Shown here one piece after another: positions 8,075-16,879 of a DNA stretch of 40,420 nucleotides (position 1 is its first letter; the number at the start of each line of letters is the position of its first letter). Where the stretch lies: assembly GCA_013299115.1 (NCBI GenBank), contig JAAFKA010000039.1, positions 1 through 40,420 of the forward strand. Direction: 5' to 3'. The position numbers were made by a program, and so were the translations under genes. This stretch comes from Cytophagales bacterium. GTDB taxonomy: Bacteria > Bacteroidota > Bacteroidia > Cytophagales > Thermoflexibacteraceae. Under the pieces are notes generated by a model. It was not told where the DNA came from and ran no database searches. It saw only the letters and a program-made list of their open reading frames with translations.

Positions 8075-8119
8075 CAGGGTTTTAAGAAACCCTGCTTTGA
8101 GATTTGAGAATCTCAAAGC
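8075..8119. repeat. Two adjoining palindromes
   Basis: CAGGGTTT-TAAG-AAACCCTG (8075-8094) is immediately followed by arms GCTTTGAGATT and AATCTCAAAGC around TGAG (8094-8119), sharing one base. Both are perfect. They resemble the GGTTT/AAACC palindromes flanking the R-M operon and lie in the leader region of the OstA-like gene. Confidence 0.65.
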
Positions 8120-8189
8120 ACGCAACATTGTCATTTGCGTTGCAAAATACTTGTGTTGCAAAATAAAAAAAATTTAATAGTAGTAACTA

Positions 8190-10199
8190 ATGCAAAAAAA
8201 CTTAGAAAATATTGTTTTTCATCATAAATTTTACTCCATTTTATTGGTATTATTTATGGTAATTTTCAACTTTGTTGGCTTTGCCCAAAACGGCAAAAAG
8301 ACAGGTATTTCTGTTGTGCCAGAGGAAAAACCGACTCCCGTTGAGTTGTTGCAGGCAGGCAAACTGCAAGGCGACAGACTGAATGGCGAGGATATTCGCA
8401 TAGTAGTCAAAGATTCGCTAATTCCCAATGTTGTCTTTCGCCAAAATGGTTCTTACCTTTATTGCGACTCAGCTTTGCAATTTTTGGCACAAAACAAACT
8501 CAATGCCTACCGAAATGTGCGAATAGTCGACTCTGATGGCACAAACATTACTGCCGATTCCTTGCTCTATGACGGCAACACACGCATAGCACGCCTGCGA
8601 GGGAGTGTGGTACTCACAGACGAAGACCAAACAGTTTATACTTGTTGTATGGATTATAACATGAACACAAAAGTTGGTTCTTACTTCAATGGTGGTACTG
8701 TCATAAGCAAACAAAACACAGTGGAAAGTGAAAAAGGCTATTACTACACCACAACCAAAATGGTTTATTTTCGGGACAAAGTAGCCTATTCCAGCCCCGA
8801 AACTTCTTTGCAATCTGATACACTGACCTATAACGTAAGGGCTAAACAAGTGCTTTTTAATGCCAAAACTTACATTAAGACCAAAGAGGGGCAAGTGGTA
8901 ACAGACAAGGGCAAATATTTTACAGAAAGTGGCAAAACAGAGTTTACAGGCAGGTCTAAGATAGATACCGAAGACTACACCATTAGCGGTGATGTATTGG
9001 ATTATAACAAAAAAACAGGCAAAGGATTGGCAAAAGGCAACGTAGAGTTTTTTGGCAAGAAAGACAACATCATTATTTTGGGAGATTTGGGCAAACACGA
9101 TGGCAGCAAAAAAAGGTCGGAGATTTATGGCAATGCAGTGATGATAAAGCCCATAGAAGACAAAAAAGTTTCCCGCAAAAACAGAGATACCTTGTTTCTT
9201 TCGGCAGATACCCTAATTTCTATTAACGATACCACAAGCAAAAACCGCCGTTTGCTTGCCTATAACCACGTGAAAATGTACCGCAATATTTTTCAGGCAA
9301 AATGCGACTCCTTAGTCTATAATTTGGTGGATTCTATCATTTACTTCAATTACAATCCGATTTTGTGGGCAAATAACTCCCAAATGACTGCCGACTCTAT
9401 CTATATCAAGTTGAAAGACAACCAGATAGACAAAATGAATATGGAAGTCAAGGCTTTTATTATTTCGCAAGACACCATAAAAAACTTTAATCAAGTGAAG
9501 GGGCGAAAGATTTTGGCAAACTTCAAGAACAACAACCTCAACAAGATAGACGTAAATGGCAATGCCGAAAGTATTTTTCACGTCTTAGAAAAAGATACGC
9601 TGATGATGGGTTTGAACTTTATTAAATCTTCTGAAATGTTTTTGTTTTTCAACGATTCGAGCAAGCTGCACGAAATCTTGTTTTTGAAAGAACCCGAAGG
9701 CAAATTTATTCCTCCTCACGAAGTCAATACAGAAAGTAGTCGTTTGCGAGATTTTAATTGGCGAAGTGCCGAAAAGCCCGAAAAAGGCGAAGTATTGGGA
9801 ATTCACAACAAAAACCGTTTTAGAAGTGGCGAATTGGCAAATGCCCTGATGATTGTAGATGACCAGTACAAGGTGTTTTTGAAAAATAACAAGCTGTTTT
9901 TCTACAAAGGAGATGCCGAAAAACGGGACATCATGCCCAAAATTTATATCAAAGCCTATCCGATAGACAAAAATGACCTGCCAATAGAAAAACGCAAGGA
10001 AGGTTATGAGGAATTATCTTTTGAGATTCCAGAGGAAAACCTCACAGGCACAGTAGCCAAATACGACATCAATTTGCCCGACTTTAAACTCAAAAAGTTG
10101 GTTATTTACCAAAAAAGCACCACCAGAGGGCAACTTTGGCAAAAAAACTATGACTATCCGCTGAAAAGGGAAGTGAAGAAAGCAAAAAAAGGAGTTTAG
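8190..10199 (+). CDS. OstA-like outer-membrane biogenesis protein (LptA/LptD N-terminal type)
   Basis: A 669-aa exported protein with repeated beta-strand units of the OstA/LptA jellyroll type, expected to bind or carry lipopolysaccharide between the membranes. A hydrophobic segment at about 13-32 ending in FAQ is the signal peptide. Units such as ADSLLYDGNTRIARLRGSVVL, ESEKGYYYTTTKMVYFRDKV and SGDVLDYNKKTGKGLAKGNVEF recur through residues 60-400, the pattern of OstA-like_N proteins common in Bacteroidota. The C-terminal part is charged and less typical. It stands alone here; no lptB, lptC or full lptD is adjacent. The role in LPS transport is inferred from the family. Confidence 0.8.
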   Translation: MQKNLENIVFHHKFYSILLVLFMVIFNFVGFAQNGKKTGISVVPEEKPTPVELLQAGKLQGDRLNGEDIRIVVKDSLIPNVVFRQNGSYLYCDSALQFLAQNKLNAYRNVRIVDSDGTNITADSLLYDGNTRIARLRGSVVLTDEDQTVYTCCMDYNMNTKVGSYFNGGTVISKQNTVESEKGYYYTTTKMVYFRDKVAYSSPETSLQSDTLTYNVRAKQVLFNAKTYIKTKEGQVVTDKGKYFTESGKTEFTGRSKIDTEDYTISGDVLDYNKKTGKGLAKGNVEFFGKKDNIIILGDLGKHDGSKKRSEIYGNAVMIKPIEDKKVSRKNRDTLFLSADTLISINDTTSKNRRLLAYNHVKMYRNIFQAKCDSLVYNLVDSIIYFNYNPILWANNSQMTADSIYIKLKDNQIDKMNMEVKAFIISQDTIKNFNQVKGRKILANFKNNNLNKIDVNGNAESIFHVLEKDTLMMGLNFIKSSEMFLFFNDSSKLHEILFLKEPEGKFIPPHEVNTESSRLRDFNWRSAEKPEKGEVLGIHNKNRFRSGELANALMIVDDQYKVFLKNNKLFFYKGDAEKRDIMPKIYIKAYPIDKNDLPIEKRKEGYEELSFEIPEENLTGTVAKYDINLPDFKLKKLVIYQKSTTRGQLWQKNYDYPLKREVKKAKKGV

Positions 10200-10566
10200 G
10201 TTTTCATTTGCAATGTGAATTGGTAATTAGAGACTGTCCGAAAAGTCAAACTATGTAGTACATTCTTATTTTTCGGACACCCTCTCCCGAATTTGCAGCA
10301 ATTTTAAGGAAAAAAGAAAACTACCAAAAAAATATTTGCTTTTTTGAAACAAAACAGCTACCTTTATCGTAGTTATTTGAAAATATTATTGAAGTATTCT
10401 ATTTGCTTTTCGTTACAAAAGTTGCAAGCAAATCAATTCAGTTAGATTGAATTTGCAACAAAACATATCAAACTACTAAATTTCACAACAGAGTTATCAT
10501 TTTTCGATGATAATTCGGTTGTGTTATTTTTTTGTTGCAATTTCGTACTAACTTTTAAAATCTACC
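10200..10566. other. Intergenic gap before the TolC-like gene
   Basis: It contains the arms GTCCGAAAA (around 10237) and TTTTCGGAC (around 10269), which could form a hairpin ending the OstA-like transcript. The rest is A+T-rich and shows no coding potential. TAACTTTT at 10549-10556 is a weak -7 box for the downstream gene. Confidence 0.45.
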
Positions 10567-12024
10567 ATGACAAACAAGTATTTTTGGGCATTTTGCTGCC
10601 TATTTATTTCCTCATTTGCCACAGCACAAGAAAAATGGACTCTACAACGCTGTGTCGAACAAGCTATTCAGAATAATATTAGCTTGAAAATCAATAACCT
10701 AAACAACAAGGCTAACGAGTCGACCTTAATGCAGTCCAAAATGGCAAGACTGCCTAACCTCAATGGACAACTTTCACAAAGTTGGAACACAGGGCGAAGT
10801 GTAAACCAAGTTACCAACCAATTTGTGGACAGAGAAGTTTGGAATAACAACTGGAACTTGTCTTCCAGTGTAACTCTGTTCAATGGTTTTGCCTTGAGCA
10901 ATACCATAAAGCAAAACGAATTGAATTGGCAGGCAAGCCAATTAGACTACGAAAGGTTGAAAAATGATGTTACCCTCAACGTGATTAATGCCTATTTGCA
11001 AATTGTGCTAAACAAAGAGCTGATTGGCGTATCGCAAATTCAGTTACAAAACACCCAAGAGCAACTCGACCGTACCCTCAAACTCATAGAAGGAGGCAGA
11101 TTGGCAGAGGCAAACAAGTATGATTTGATTTCGCAGAAGGCAACAGACGAACTCCGCATTGTGAATGCAGAAAATACCTTAGCTATTGCCGAATTGAGAC
11201 TAAAACAACTTTTGCAACTCCCAGAAGATGAGCCTTTTAGTATAGAAATTCCGCAAATAGCAGAGCCAACAGATGCAACCTTAGCCACAGCCAAAACAGT
11301 CTATGAAACAGCAGAAACTACACAACCTGTCATAAAAAATGCTGATGTACTCATTAAAAGTGCAGAGATAGGCGTGGACATCGCCAAAGCCAACCGTATG
11401 CCTACACTATCTTTCAACTTAAACTTGGCATCACAGGCTTCGAGTGTGTATTTGCCTTTGTTTGGCGAAAGACGCATCACGACAACCATAGGCAATACAG
11501 GTGCTTTTGTAGGTGGTGCTTTGCCCCCAACCAATCCTGATGACGTAAGATGGGTAAGAGCCCCACTTACGTCTGTTTCTATCGAGCAAACCAACCCTAC
11601 TGTTTTTGACCAGTGGTTTACGCAAAACCTTCGATATGGCGGCTTTTTGAGTTTGCAAATCCCTATTTTTAATCGTGGACAAGCTATCAATGCCATCAAC
11701 CAATCGAAAATTCAGGTGGAAAGAACCAAATTGCAAGCCCAAAATGTACGTAATACTTTACGCCAAACCATAGAGCAAGCCGTAGTAGATGCCAGAGCAG
11801 CCAACAAGTCGTTTTCGGCAAACCGAATCAGAGCAAATGCCCTGACCGAATCTACACGCATAGCCGAGCAACGATTTATGTTAGGGGCAGTAGATGTGAT
11901 GACCTATACGTTGAGCAAAAACAACTTAGCCATCGCCCAATCAGACATGATAAGGTCTAAATACGAATACATTTTTAGACTCAAAGTCTTAGATTTTTAT
12001 TTGGGTAGAGAAATAAAATTGTAA
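10567..12024 (+). CDS. TolC-family outer-membrane efflux protein
   Basis: A 485-aa outer-membrane channel of the TolC/OEP family, the exit duct for tripartite efflux or type I secretion. The signal peptide (MTNKYFWAFCCLFISSFATAQ) is followed by EKWTLQRCVEQAIQNN, the hallmark start of the mature protein. Two long helical repeats are visible: the first contains the QLDRTLKLIEGGRLAEANKYDLISQKA segment (about 175-200), and the second TESTRIAEQRFMLGAVDVMTYTLSKN near residue 435. A variable loop of about 40 residues rich in Thr/Pro lies around 310-345. No membrane-fusion or inner-membrane pump gene is adjacent in the window, so its partners are unknown. The next 225 bases are palindromic repeats. 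Confidence 0.9.
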   Translation: MTNKYFWAFCCLFISSFATAQEKWTLQRCVEQAIQNNISLKINNLNNKANESTLMQSKMARLPNLNGQLSQSWNTGRSVNQVTNQFVDREVWNNNWNLSSSVTLFNGFALSNTIKQNELNWQASQLDYERLKNDVTLNVINAYLQIVLNKELIGVSQIQLQNTQEQLDRTLKLIEGGRLAEANKYDLISQKATDELRIVNAENTLAIAELRLKQLLQLPEDEPFSIEIPQIAEPTDATLATAKTVYETAETTQPVIKNADVLIKSAEIGVDIAKANRMPTLSFNLNLASQASSVYLPLFGERRITTTIGNTGAFVGGALPPTNPDDVRWVRAPLTSVSIEQTNPTVFDQWFTQNLRYGGFLSLQIPIFNRGQAINAINQSKIQVERTKLQAQNVRNTLRQTIEQAVVDARAANKSFSANRIRANALTESTRIAEQRFMLGAVDVMTYTLSKNNLAIAQSDMIRSKYEYIFRLKVLDFYLGREIKL

Positions 12025-12080
12025 AAAGCTAATGTAGTTTTGCCTTAGGCGAAATACACAAACGACATGATTAAGGACAA

Positions 12081-12203
12081 AACCTATAAGTTTTAAAAAC
12101 CTTAGTAGGTTTAGTTAATAGTCAACCTTGTAAGGTTTTAAAAACCTTACAAGGTTTTGTGGATATTCAACCTTGTAAGGTTTTTAAAACCTTACAAGGT
12201 TTT
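12081..12203. repeat. Three tandem CCTTGTAAGG/CCTTACAAGG palindromes
   Basis: Units at 12124-12158 and 12169-12203 (start-to-start 45 bases) are nearly identical perfect-arm palindromes: CCTTGTAAGGTTTT followed by AAAACCTTACAAGG. A degenerate third copy lies at about 12081-12113. They fill the gap between the TolC-like gene and the ATPase gene and end 46 bases before its ATG. Confidence 0.75.
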
Positions 12204-12223
12204 CGTTTTGATATGAAAATAGT

Positions 12224-12231
12224 TATATTTG
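12224..12231 (+). promoter_or_regulatory. Candidate -7 box for the ATPase/DUF4435 pair
   Basis: TATATTTG fits TAnnTTTG exactly and lies 18 bases before ATG 12250, arguing for that start over an upstream in-frame TTG that would overlap the box. A possible -33 TTTCG lies at 12201-12205. Confidence 0.45.
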
Positions 12232-12249
12232 CCTACAAATTTAAACACA

Positions 12250-13140
12250 ATGCTTGACGAAGTCAAATACATTAAAAGAGTAGAAATATCAAAACTATGG
12301 GATAGGTTTGATATAGAATGGGATTTGCACCCCGACGTAAATATTTTGGCGGGTGGCAATGGAAGTGGAAAAAGTACAATATTGGATTGTATATATGGTT
12401 TGCTTGCAACAGGTAAAGTGGCTTCTAAGTACAATAATTTTGCCCATAGTGTAAAAATATATTTTAATAATGGTAAATCTATAAATTTTACAGACAAAAC
12501 AGAGCAAAAAATAGATAGTAAAGAAACCAATATATTTTTTGGGCTCATAAGCACCTTTGAACAAGATTTTGTACCATTAGAAGTAGCAAGAGTACTGACC
12601 TATAATAATCCTCTTGTACGCACTAACTTGGACTTGATTATTTCTGATTTGCAGAAAAAATATTTGAATTATCAGGTAGATATTGGTAAGAGGAAAGACG
12701 AATTAACTGATAAATTAGATAATCCCAAAGAAAAAATTACTCAACTAAGGTATCCACACAATAGATTTCTTGCTATCCTTGACGAATTGTTTAGCGAAAC
12801 AGGCAAAAAAGTGAATAGGGAAACCAATGAAATTTCATTTATTTTAGAAAATACGCCTATTTGGGCTTATCAACTTTCATCAGGAGAAAAACAGCTCTTG
12901 ATTATTCTCTTGTCTGTTCTTATTCAAGATAACAAACAAACTGTTTTACTGTTAGATGAGCCTGAAACTTCCTTGCATATAGAATGGCAAAAGAAGCTCA
13001 TTGGTTTTATTCCAGAATTAAACCCAAATGTACAGCTAATTATTGCGACCCATTCACCCGCCATGATTATGGACGGCTGGTTTGATAAGGTATTTAATAT
13101 AGCTGATATTGTTGTAAAATCTATCAAAATAGCAAGTTGA
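12250..13140 (+). CDS. AAA/ABC-type ATPase, candidate PARIS-like AriA or OLD-like ATPase subunit
   Basis: A 296-aa cytoplasmic ATPase of the SMC/OLD/ABC class. The motifs are complete: Walker A GGNGSGKST (35-43), ABC signature LSSGEKQ (209-215), Walker B LLLDEPE (233-239, Asp236/Glu237) and the switch histidine in ATHSP (His268). Only about 165 residues lie between Walker A and the signature, so the coiled-coil/insert is short. Its stop overlaps the start of the DUF4435 gene (TGATG), a coupled pair. ATPase plus DUF4435 is the gene order of PARIS (AriA-AriB); an uncharacterised split OLD-like system is the alternative. It appears shorter than the AriA proteins I remember. Start chosen at ATG 12250. 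Confidence 0.85.
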   Translation: MLDEVKYIKRVEISKLWDRFDIEWDLHPDVNILAGGNGSGKSTILDCIYGLLATGKVASKYNNFAHSVKIYFNNGKSINFTDKTEQKIDSKETNIFFGLISTFEQDFVPLEVARVLTYNNPLVRTNLDLIISDLQKKYLNYQVDIGKRKDELTDKLDNPKEKITQLRYPHNRFLAILDELFSETGKKVNRETNEISFILENTPIWAYQLSSGEKQLLIILLSVLIQDNKQTVLLLDEPETSLHIEWQKKLIGFIPELNPNVQLIIATHSPAMIMDGWFDKVFNIADIVVKSIKIAS

Positions 13141-14195
13141 TGACTAATAATTTTACTGATTATTTAAACTCCGATTATTTAGAGGCTTATGCTAATTCTT
13201 TGCCCAAAGATGCACCTAAATTGGTGGAAGTCTATGTAGAAAGTGAAGAAGACATTACTTTTTGGCGTAATGTTTTGCATAGTTACGAAACTCCTAAATT
13301 GAGATTTGAAATAAAATTACCTTCGCATGATACTTTGGCAAAAGGAAAAAATAAAGCCTTAGCACGCAGTAACGATATTTTTGGTGCAGTAACGGGTAAA
13401 CTTGGCAAGCTCCTGTTGATTTGTGTCGATAGTGATTACGATTATTTACTTTGCGACCTCTATGAAACAGAGGCGAAAAAAGCCGTTGCCAAAAAAATAC
13501 AAGACAGTGAATATATTTTTCAGACCTACGCCTACGCCATTGAAAACCTGAAATGTTATGCAGATAATTTGCATACAATTTGTGTGGCTGCAACTTTTAA
13601 TGACAGCTACAAAGTGAATTTCATAGCTTTTATGAAGTTGTATTCAAGCATTATTTACGATTTATTTTTGTGGAATTTGTTATTTTATAGCAAAGGGCAA
13701 GATGATAATTTTACTTTGGCAGCTTTTTGCAGTGAGATAAAAATTTTAGAAACTCCCAACCTTGCAGATTTGAATGTTACACTCAACAAAGTAAAAGAAA
13801 GAGTACAAGCAAAAATTGCAGTCTTGGAAACCAATTTTCCTGCACAAAAAGCCGAAGTGGTGTGGTTGGGCAAGCAACTAAAAGGTTTGGGTTTAGAAAA
13901 AGACAATGCCTATTTGTTTGTGCAAGGGCATACTATTTTTGATAATGTGGTGTTGATGTTGCTAAAAGCTATTTGCAAAGAACTAAAACACGAAAAAGAA
14001 GAAACTATTAAAGCATTGGCAAAGCACGATGCCGAAAAAGTAAATAATTTGAACCGATACCAAAAGCAAGTAGGAAAAATTGACGAGTCAGTTGCAAAAA
14101 TATTAGCAAACAACACCAAATTTGAAAATTGTTTTTTGTTTGCAAAACTCAAACAAGATATAGCCAATTATATGAGTAAACTTGATTTCAAGTAA
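13140..14195 (+). CDS. DUF4435/Toprim-like protein, candidate PARIS-like AriB effector
   Basis: A 351-aa protein that I assign to the DUF4435 type. Visible signatures are VYVESEEDITFW (31-42, Glu34 as the Toprim-type acidic residue), LLICVDSDYDYL (92-103, Asp97/Asp99/Asp101) and TYAYAIENLKCY (129-140), where the IEN segment is characteristic of the family. The Glu plus Asp-x-Asp arrangement fits a Toprim fold; in PARIS the equivalent protein is the toxic nuclease released when the ATPase senses a phage anti-restriction protein. Residues 150-351 are helical and charged. It overlaps the ATPase gene by one base. The family call is recognition by eye; catalytic activity is inferred. Confidence 0.75.
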   Translation: MTNNFTDYLNSDYLEAYANSLPKDAPKLVEVYVESEEDITFWRNVLHSYETPKLRFEIKLPSHDTLAKGKNKALARSNDIFGAVTGKLGKLLLICVDSDYDYLLCDLYETEAKKAVAKKIQDSEYIFQTYAYAIENLKCYADNLHTICVAATFNDSYKVNFIAFMKLYSSIIYDLFLWNLLFYSKGQDDNFTLAAFCSEIKILETPNLADLNVTLNKVKERVQAKIAVLETNFPAQKAEVVWLGKQLKGLGLEKDNAYLFVQGHTIFDNVVLMLLKAICKELKHEKEETIKALAKHDAEKVNNLNRYQKQVGKIDESVAKILANNTKFENCFLFAKLKQDIANYMSKLDFK

Positions 14196-14335
14196 TAGCA
14201 AGAATCTAACCCAGATTCTTCGCTATGCTCAGAATGACAAAATGCAAAATCGTTAGTATCTAAATCATATTTTTTTAAGTCCGTATTGTTTAGTTTCTTA
14301 GCTTGATAGTATTGAGCTAAAATCCCAAAAAAACC
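14196..14335. other. Gap between convergent genes with repeat material
   Basis: It contains AGATTCTTCGCTATGCTCAG at about 14214, a sequence I recognise as recurrent in intergenic DNA of related bacteria, then the repeat at 14288-14324. No gene was seen. Confidence 0.4.
14288..14324 (+). repeat. Dispersed repeat, copy 2 (pair with 92-128)
   Basis: Matches 92-128 at 31 of 37 positions; TTAGCT and AGCTAA can pair across a 12-base loop. It lies between the convergent ends of the DUF4435 and murF-alr genes. Confidence 0.5.
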
Positions 14336-16873
14336 TCACTCCGACAAAAACACCCTTTTCACCCTCTCCGAAACAGCCGTTAAAATTTCGTAAGGAATAG
14401 TGCCAATGGAAACAGCCAAGTCTGCAATAGGAAGTTCTTTGCCAAAAATAATGACCTCATCACCCTCTTGGGCATCTATGCCTGTAATGTCCACCATGCA
14501 CATATCCATACATACATTGCCTATAATGGGAGCTAATTGCTTGTTTATCAATACTTTGCCTTTGCCATTGCTAAACAATCTATTGAAACCATCGGCATAA
14601 CCTATGGCAATGGTGGCAATTTGTGTGTCTTTCATAGCTTTTCCTTTTCGACTGTAGCCAATGGTTTCGCCTTGCTGCACGTGCTTGATTTGCGAAATAA
14701 TAGTTTTCAACCTGCCAATGGGTCGCAGTTGGTCTTGGCGTTGTCCGTTTGCCTCCACGCCATATAGTCCGATACCCAACCTCACCATGTCGCCTATACG
14801 TGGGCTGATTCCTTGCTCGATTGCAGTGCCGTTGAGCAGGGCTTGAAAACGGACAATTCCTGCTGAATTGCAAGCATGATACACCACTTCATAGCCCAAA
14901 GCCTGTTCTATTTGCTCGGCAAGTTGGCTGAATAAACGGAGTTGGTGCAGCGAAAAATCATTAAACTCCTCCGAATCTGCCCCCGCTAAGTGAGTGAAAA
15001 TACTTGCAATTTTTAGTTGGGGGGAGGCTTGCAAAAGAGCAACCAAACGAGGTATGTCTTGGGATTCGAAACCCAAACGGTGCATACCTGTATCTATTTT
15101 GAGGTGGGCTGTTACGTTTTTTGGTGGCAAAGTTTGCAAATAATCTAAAAAACTTTGCAAAATAGCAAAACTATACAATTCGGGTGCTAAATCGTATTGC
15201 AACAACTTATCGAAAGTATCAGGCGATGGATTCATCACCATAATGGGCAAGGTAATGCCCTGTTGCCGAAGGGCTACCCCTTCATCTGTATAGGCAACTG
15301 CCAACATATCCACTTTTTGGTAAGCAAGTAATTTGGCTATTTCAAAACTGCCACTGCCATAAGCAAAAGCCTTGACCATGACCATTAATTTTGTTTCAGG
15401 TTTTAGCAAACTGCGGTAGTAGTTCAGGTTGTGGGTGAGTGCCTCCAAGTTGATTTCTAAGACTGTGCCATGAATTTTTGCTTGCAAATGCTTGACTATT
15501 TGCTCAAAACCAAAACTTCTTGCTCCTTTGACTAAAATATTTTCTTGCCTAAACTGCAAAATTTGCGGTGTATTGGGTGTAAGTTTTTCATTAAAAGTTG
15601 TTCGCAAAACTTGCAAAAATTCTTCGGTAGTATCGAAAAAAAGTTTTTCACGTTGGGTAAAGCAAGCTGCATATTGCGAAATTTCTCTGCCTATACCTAT
15701 CAATTTATCTATTTGGTGAGTAGCCAACCACTCTGCCAACTGCGGGTATAATTCATCAGCAGTTTTGCCACTTTCGAGCATATCCGATAAAATAACTGTA
15801 TTTGTCAGTTTTTGCTTGTGCTGTTGCAAAAAATTAAGAGCAACTTGCAACCCCGCCCAGTCGTTGTTATAGGTATCGTCTATGAGCAAGCAGTCGTTGA
15901 TTCCGCCTTTAATTTCGAGTCGCATACGGACAGGTTGCAAACTTTGCAGCAGTTGGGCAGCAGCAGCCCACTCAAAACCTAAGCACAACAACAAGGAAAA
16001 GCAATGTAAGGAATTTTCAATAAACGTAGCATCTATAAACGGAATACGCAAGTCTTGTGGTTGGTTGCGGAACAGCAGCTGAAAGTGGGTGTGGTCTTTT
16101 TGGGTCTTTTTTTCCAAAATTTGCATAGCAGCCAGCGGCGAATAACCCCAAGAAAACAGCGTAACATCAGGATATTGCATTTGCCAAGTAGCAATGCAGT
16201 CGTCTATTTGGGTGTGGTCTTTGCAATAAATCAGCAATTTACTTTCGGTAAATAGCTTCAATTTCTCTAAAATTTTTTGCTCTCTGTTTGCAAAACCTTC
16301 GTCATGGGCAGTGCCAATATTGGTAAAAATTCCCAAATAAGGGCAAATCATAGCTTGCAACCTCTGCATTTCGTTGGGTTTTGAGATACCAGCCTCAAAA
16401 ATTCCTATGTCGTGTTGCTGATTGATTTGCCAAACCGACAACGGCACGCCTAACTGCGAATTATAACTTTTTGGGCTTTTAACCACCTGATAATGCCGAG
16501 CCAACAACTGCCCCAACCATTCTTTGATAATGGTCTTGCCGTTGCTGCCCGTAATGCCCACCACTGGCAAAATAAACTGCCTTCTGTGCCAAGCAGCCAA
16601 GAGTTGCAACGCAGCTAAGCTATTTTCGACCACAATAAAAGTGCGTTGGGCTGTATTCAGGTTCTCAAAAGTTGCGGTTTGAGCAAAAGCAACCTCCACC
16701 ACAAAGTAATTTACGCCTTGTTCAGCAAGTGCAGGCACGTATTGGTGTCCGTCATGGTTTTTGCCTTTGATAGCAAAAAACACACTTTGGGCAGGGTTAA
16801 TTACCTGACGACTATCTGTAATAAGCTGTTTATCAAGTATTTGCGAATAAGATTTGTTAATGGGAAGTAACAT
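14336..16873 (-). CDS. murF-alr: Fused MurF (UDP-MurNAc-tripeptide:D-Ala-D-Ala ligase) and alanine racemase
   Basis: An 845-aa bifunctional peptidoglycan precursor enzyme: the N-terminal half adds D-Ala-D-Ala to UDP-MurNAc-tripeptide, and the C-terminal half makes D-alanine. MurF domain (about 1-460): DSR near residue 20, ATP loop GITGSNGKT (106-114), NSQLGVPL and later VKGARSFGFE. Alr domain (about 468-845): EINLEALTHNL, PLP lysine Lys501 in VMVKAFAYGSG, the DTGMHRLGF block, and catalytic Tyr740 in GETIGYSRKG, with the CMDMCMVDIT and GDEVIIFG blocks after it. The fusion is a known Bacteroidota arrangement. The CPBP gene ends 6 bases upstream, so the two are probably cotranscribed. Confidence 0.95.
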   Translation of the reverse strand: MLLPINKSYSQILDKQLITDSRQVINPAQSVFFAIKGKNHDGHQYVPALAEQGVNYFVVEVAFAQTATFENLNTAQRTFIVVENSLAALQLLAAWHRRQFILPVVGITGSNGKTIIKEWLGQLLARHYQVVKSPKSYNSQLGVPLSVWQINQQHDIGIFEAGISKPNEMQRLQAMICPYLGIFTNIGTAHDEGFANREQKILEKLKLFTESKLLIYCKDHTQIDDCIATWQMQYPDVTLFSWGYSPLAAMQILEKKTQKDHTHFQLLFRNQPQDLRIPFIDATFIENSLHCFSLLLCLGFEWAAAAQLLQSLQPVRMRLEIKGGINDCLLIDDTYNNDWAGLQVALNFLQQHKQKLTNTVILSDMLESGKTADELYPQLAEWLATHQIDKLIGIGREISQYAACFTQREKLFFDTTEEFLQVLRTTFNEKLTPNTPQILQFRQENILVKGARSFGFEQIVKHLQAKIHGTVLEINLEALTHNLNYYRSLLKPETKLMVMVKAFAYGSGSFEIAKLLAYQKVDMLAVAYTDEGVALRQQGITLPIMVMNPSPDTFDKLLQYDLAPELYSFAILQSFLDYLQTLPPKNVTAHLKIDTGMHRLGFESQDIPRLVALLQASPQLKIASIFTHLAGADSEEFNDFSLHQLRLFSQLAEQIEQALGYEVVYHACNSAGIVRFQALLNGTAIEQGISPRIGDMVRLGIGLYGVEANGQRQDQLRPIGRLKTIISQIKHVQQGETIGYSRKGKAMKDTQIATIAIGYADGFNRLFSNGKGKVLINKQLAPIIGNVCMDMCMVDITGIDAQEGDEVIIFGKELPIADLAVSIGTIPYEILTAVSERVKRVFLSE

Positions 16874-16879
16874 GATGAT

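Noticed and set aside
8469-9098. 209-codon open frame on the minus strand inside the OstA-like gene
   Set aside because: Antisense to a well-supported gene; Cys- and His-rich, low-complexity translation with no family features.
12081-12203. Repeat cluster next to defence genes as a possible CRISPR or retron RNA
   Set aside because: Units are simple palindromes with short non-spacer gaps, and there is no reverse transcriptase or cas gene nearby.
12229-12249. TTG start 21 bases upstream for the ATPase gene
   Set aside because: It would overlap the TATATTTG -7 box; ATG 12250 is the better start.
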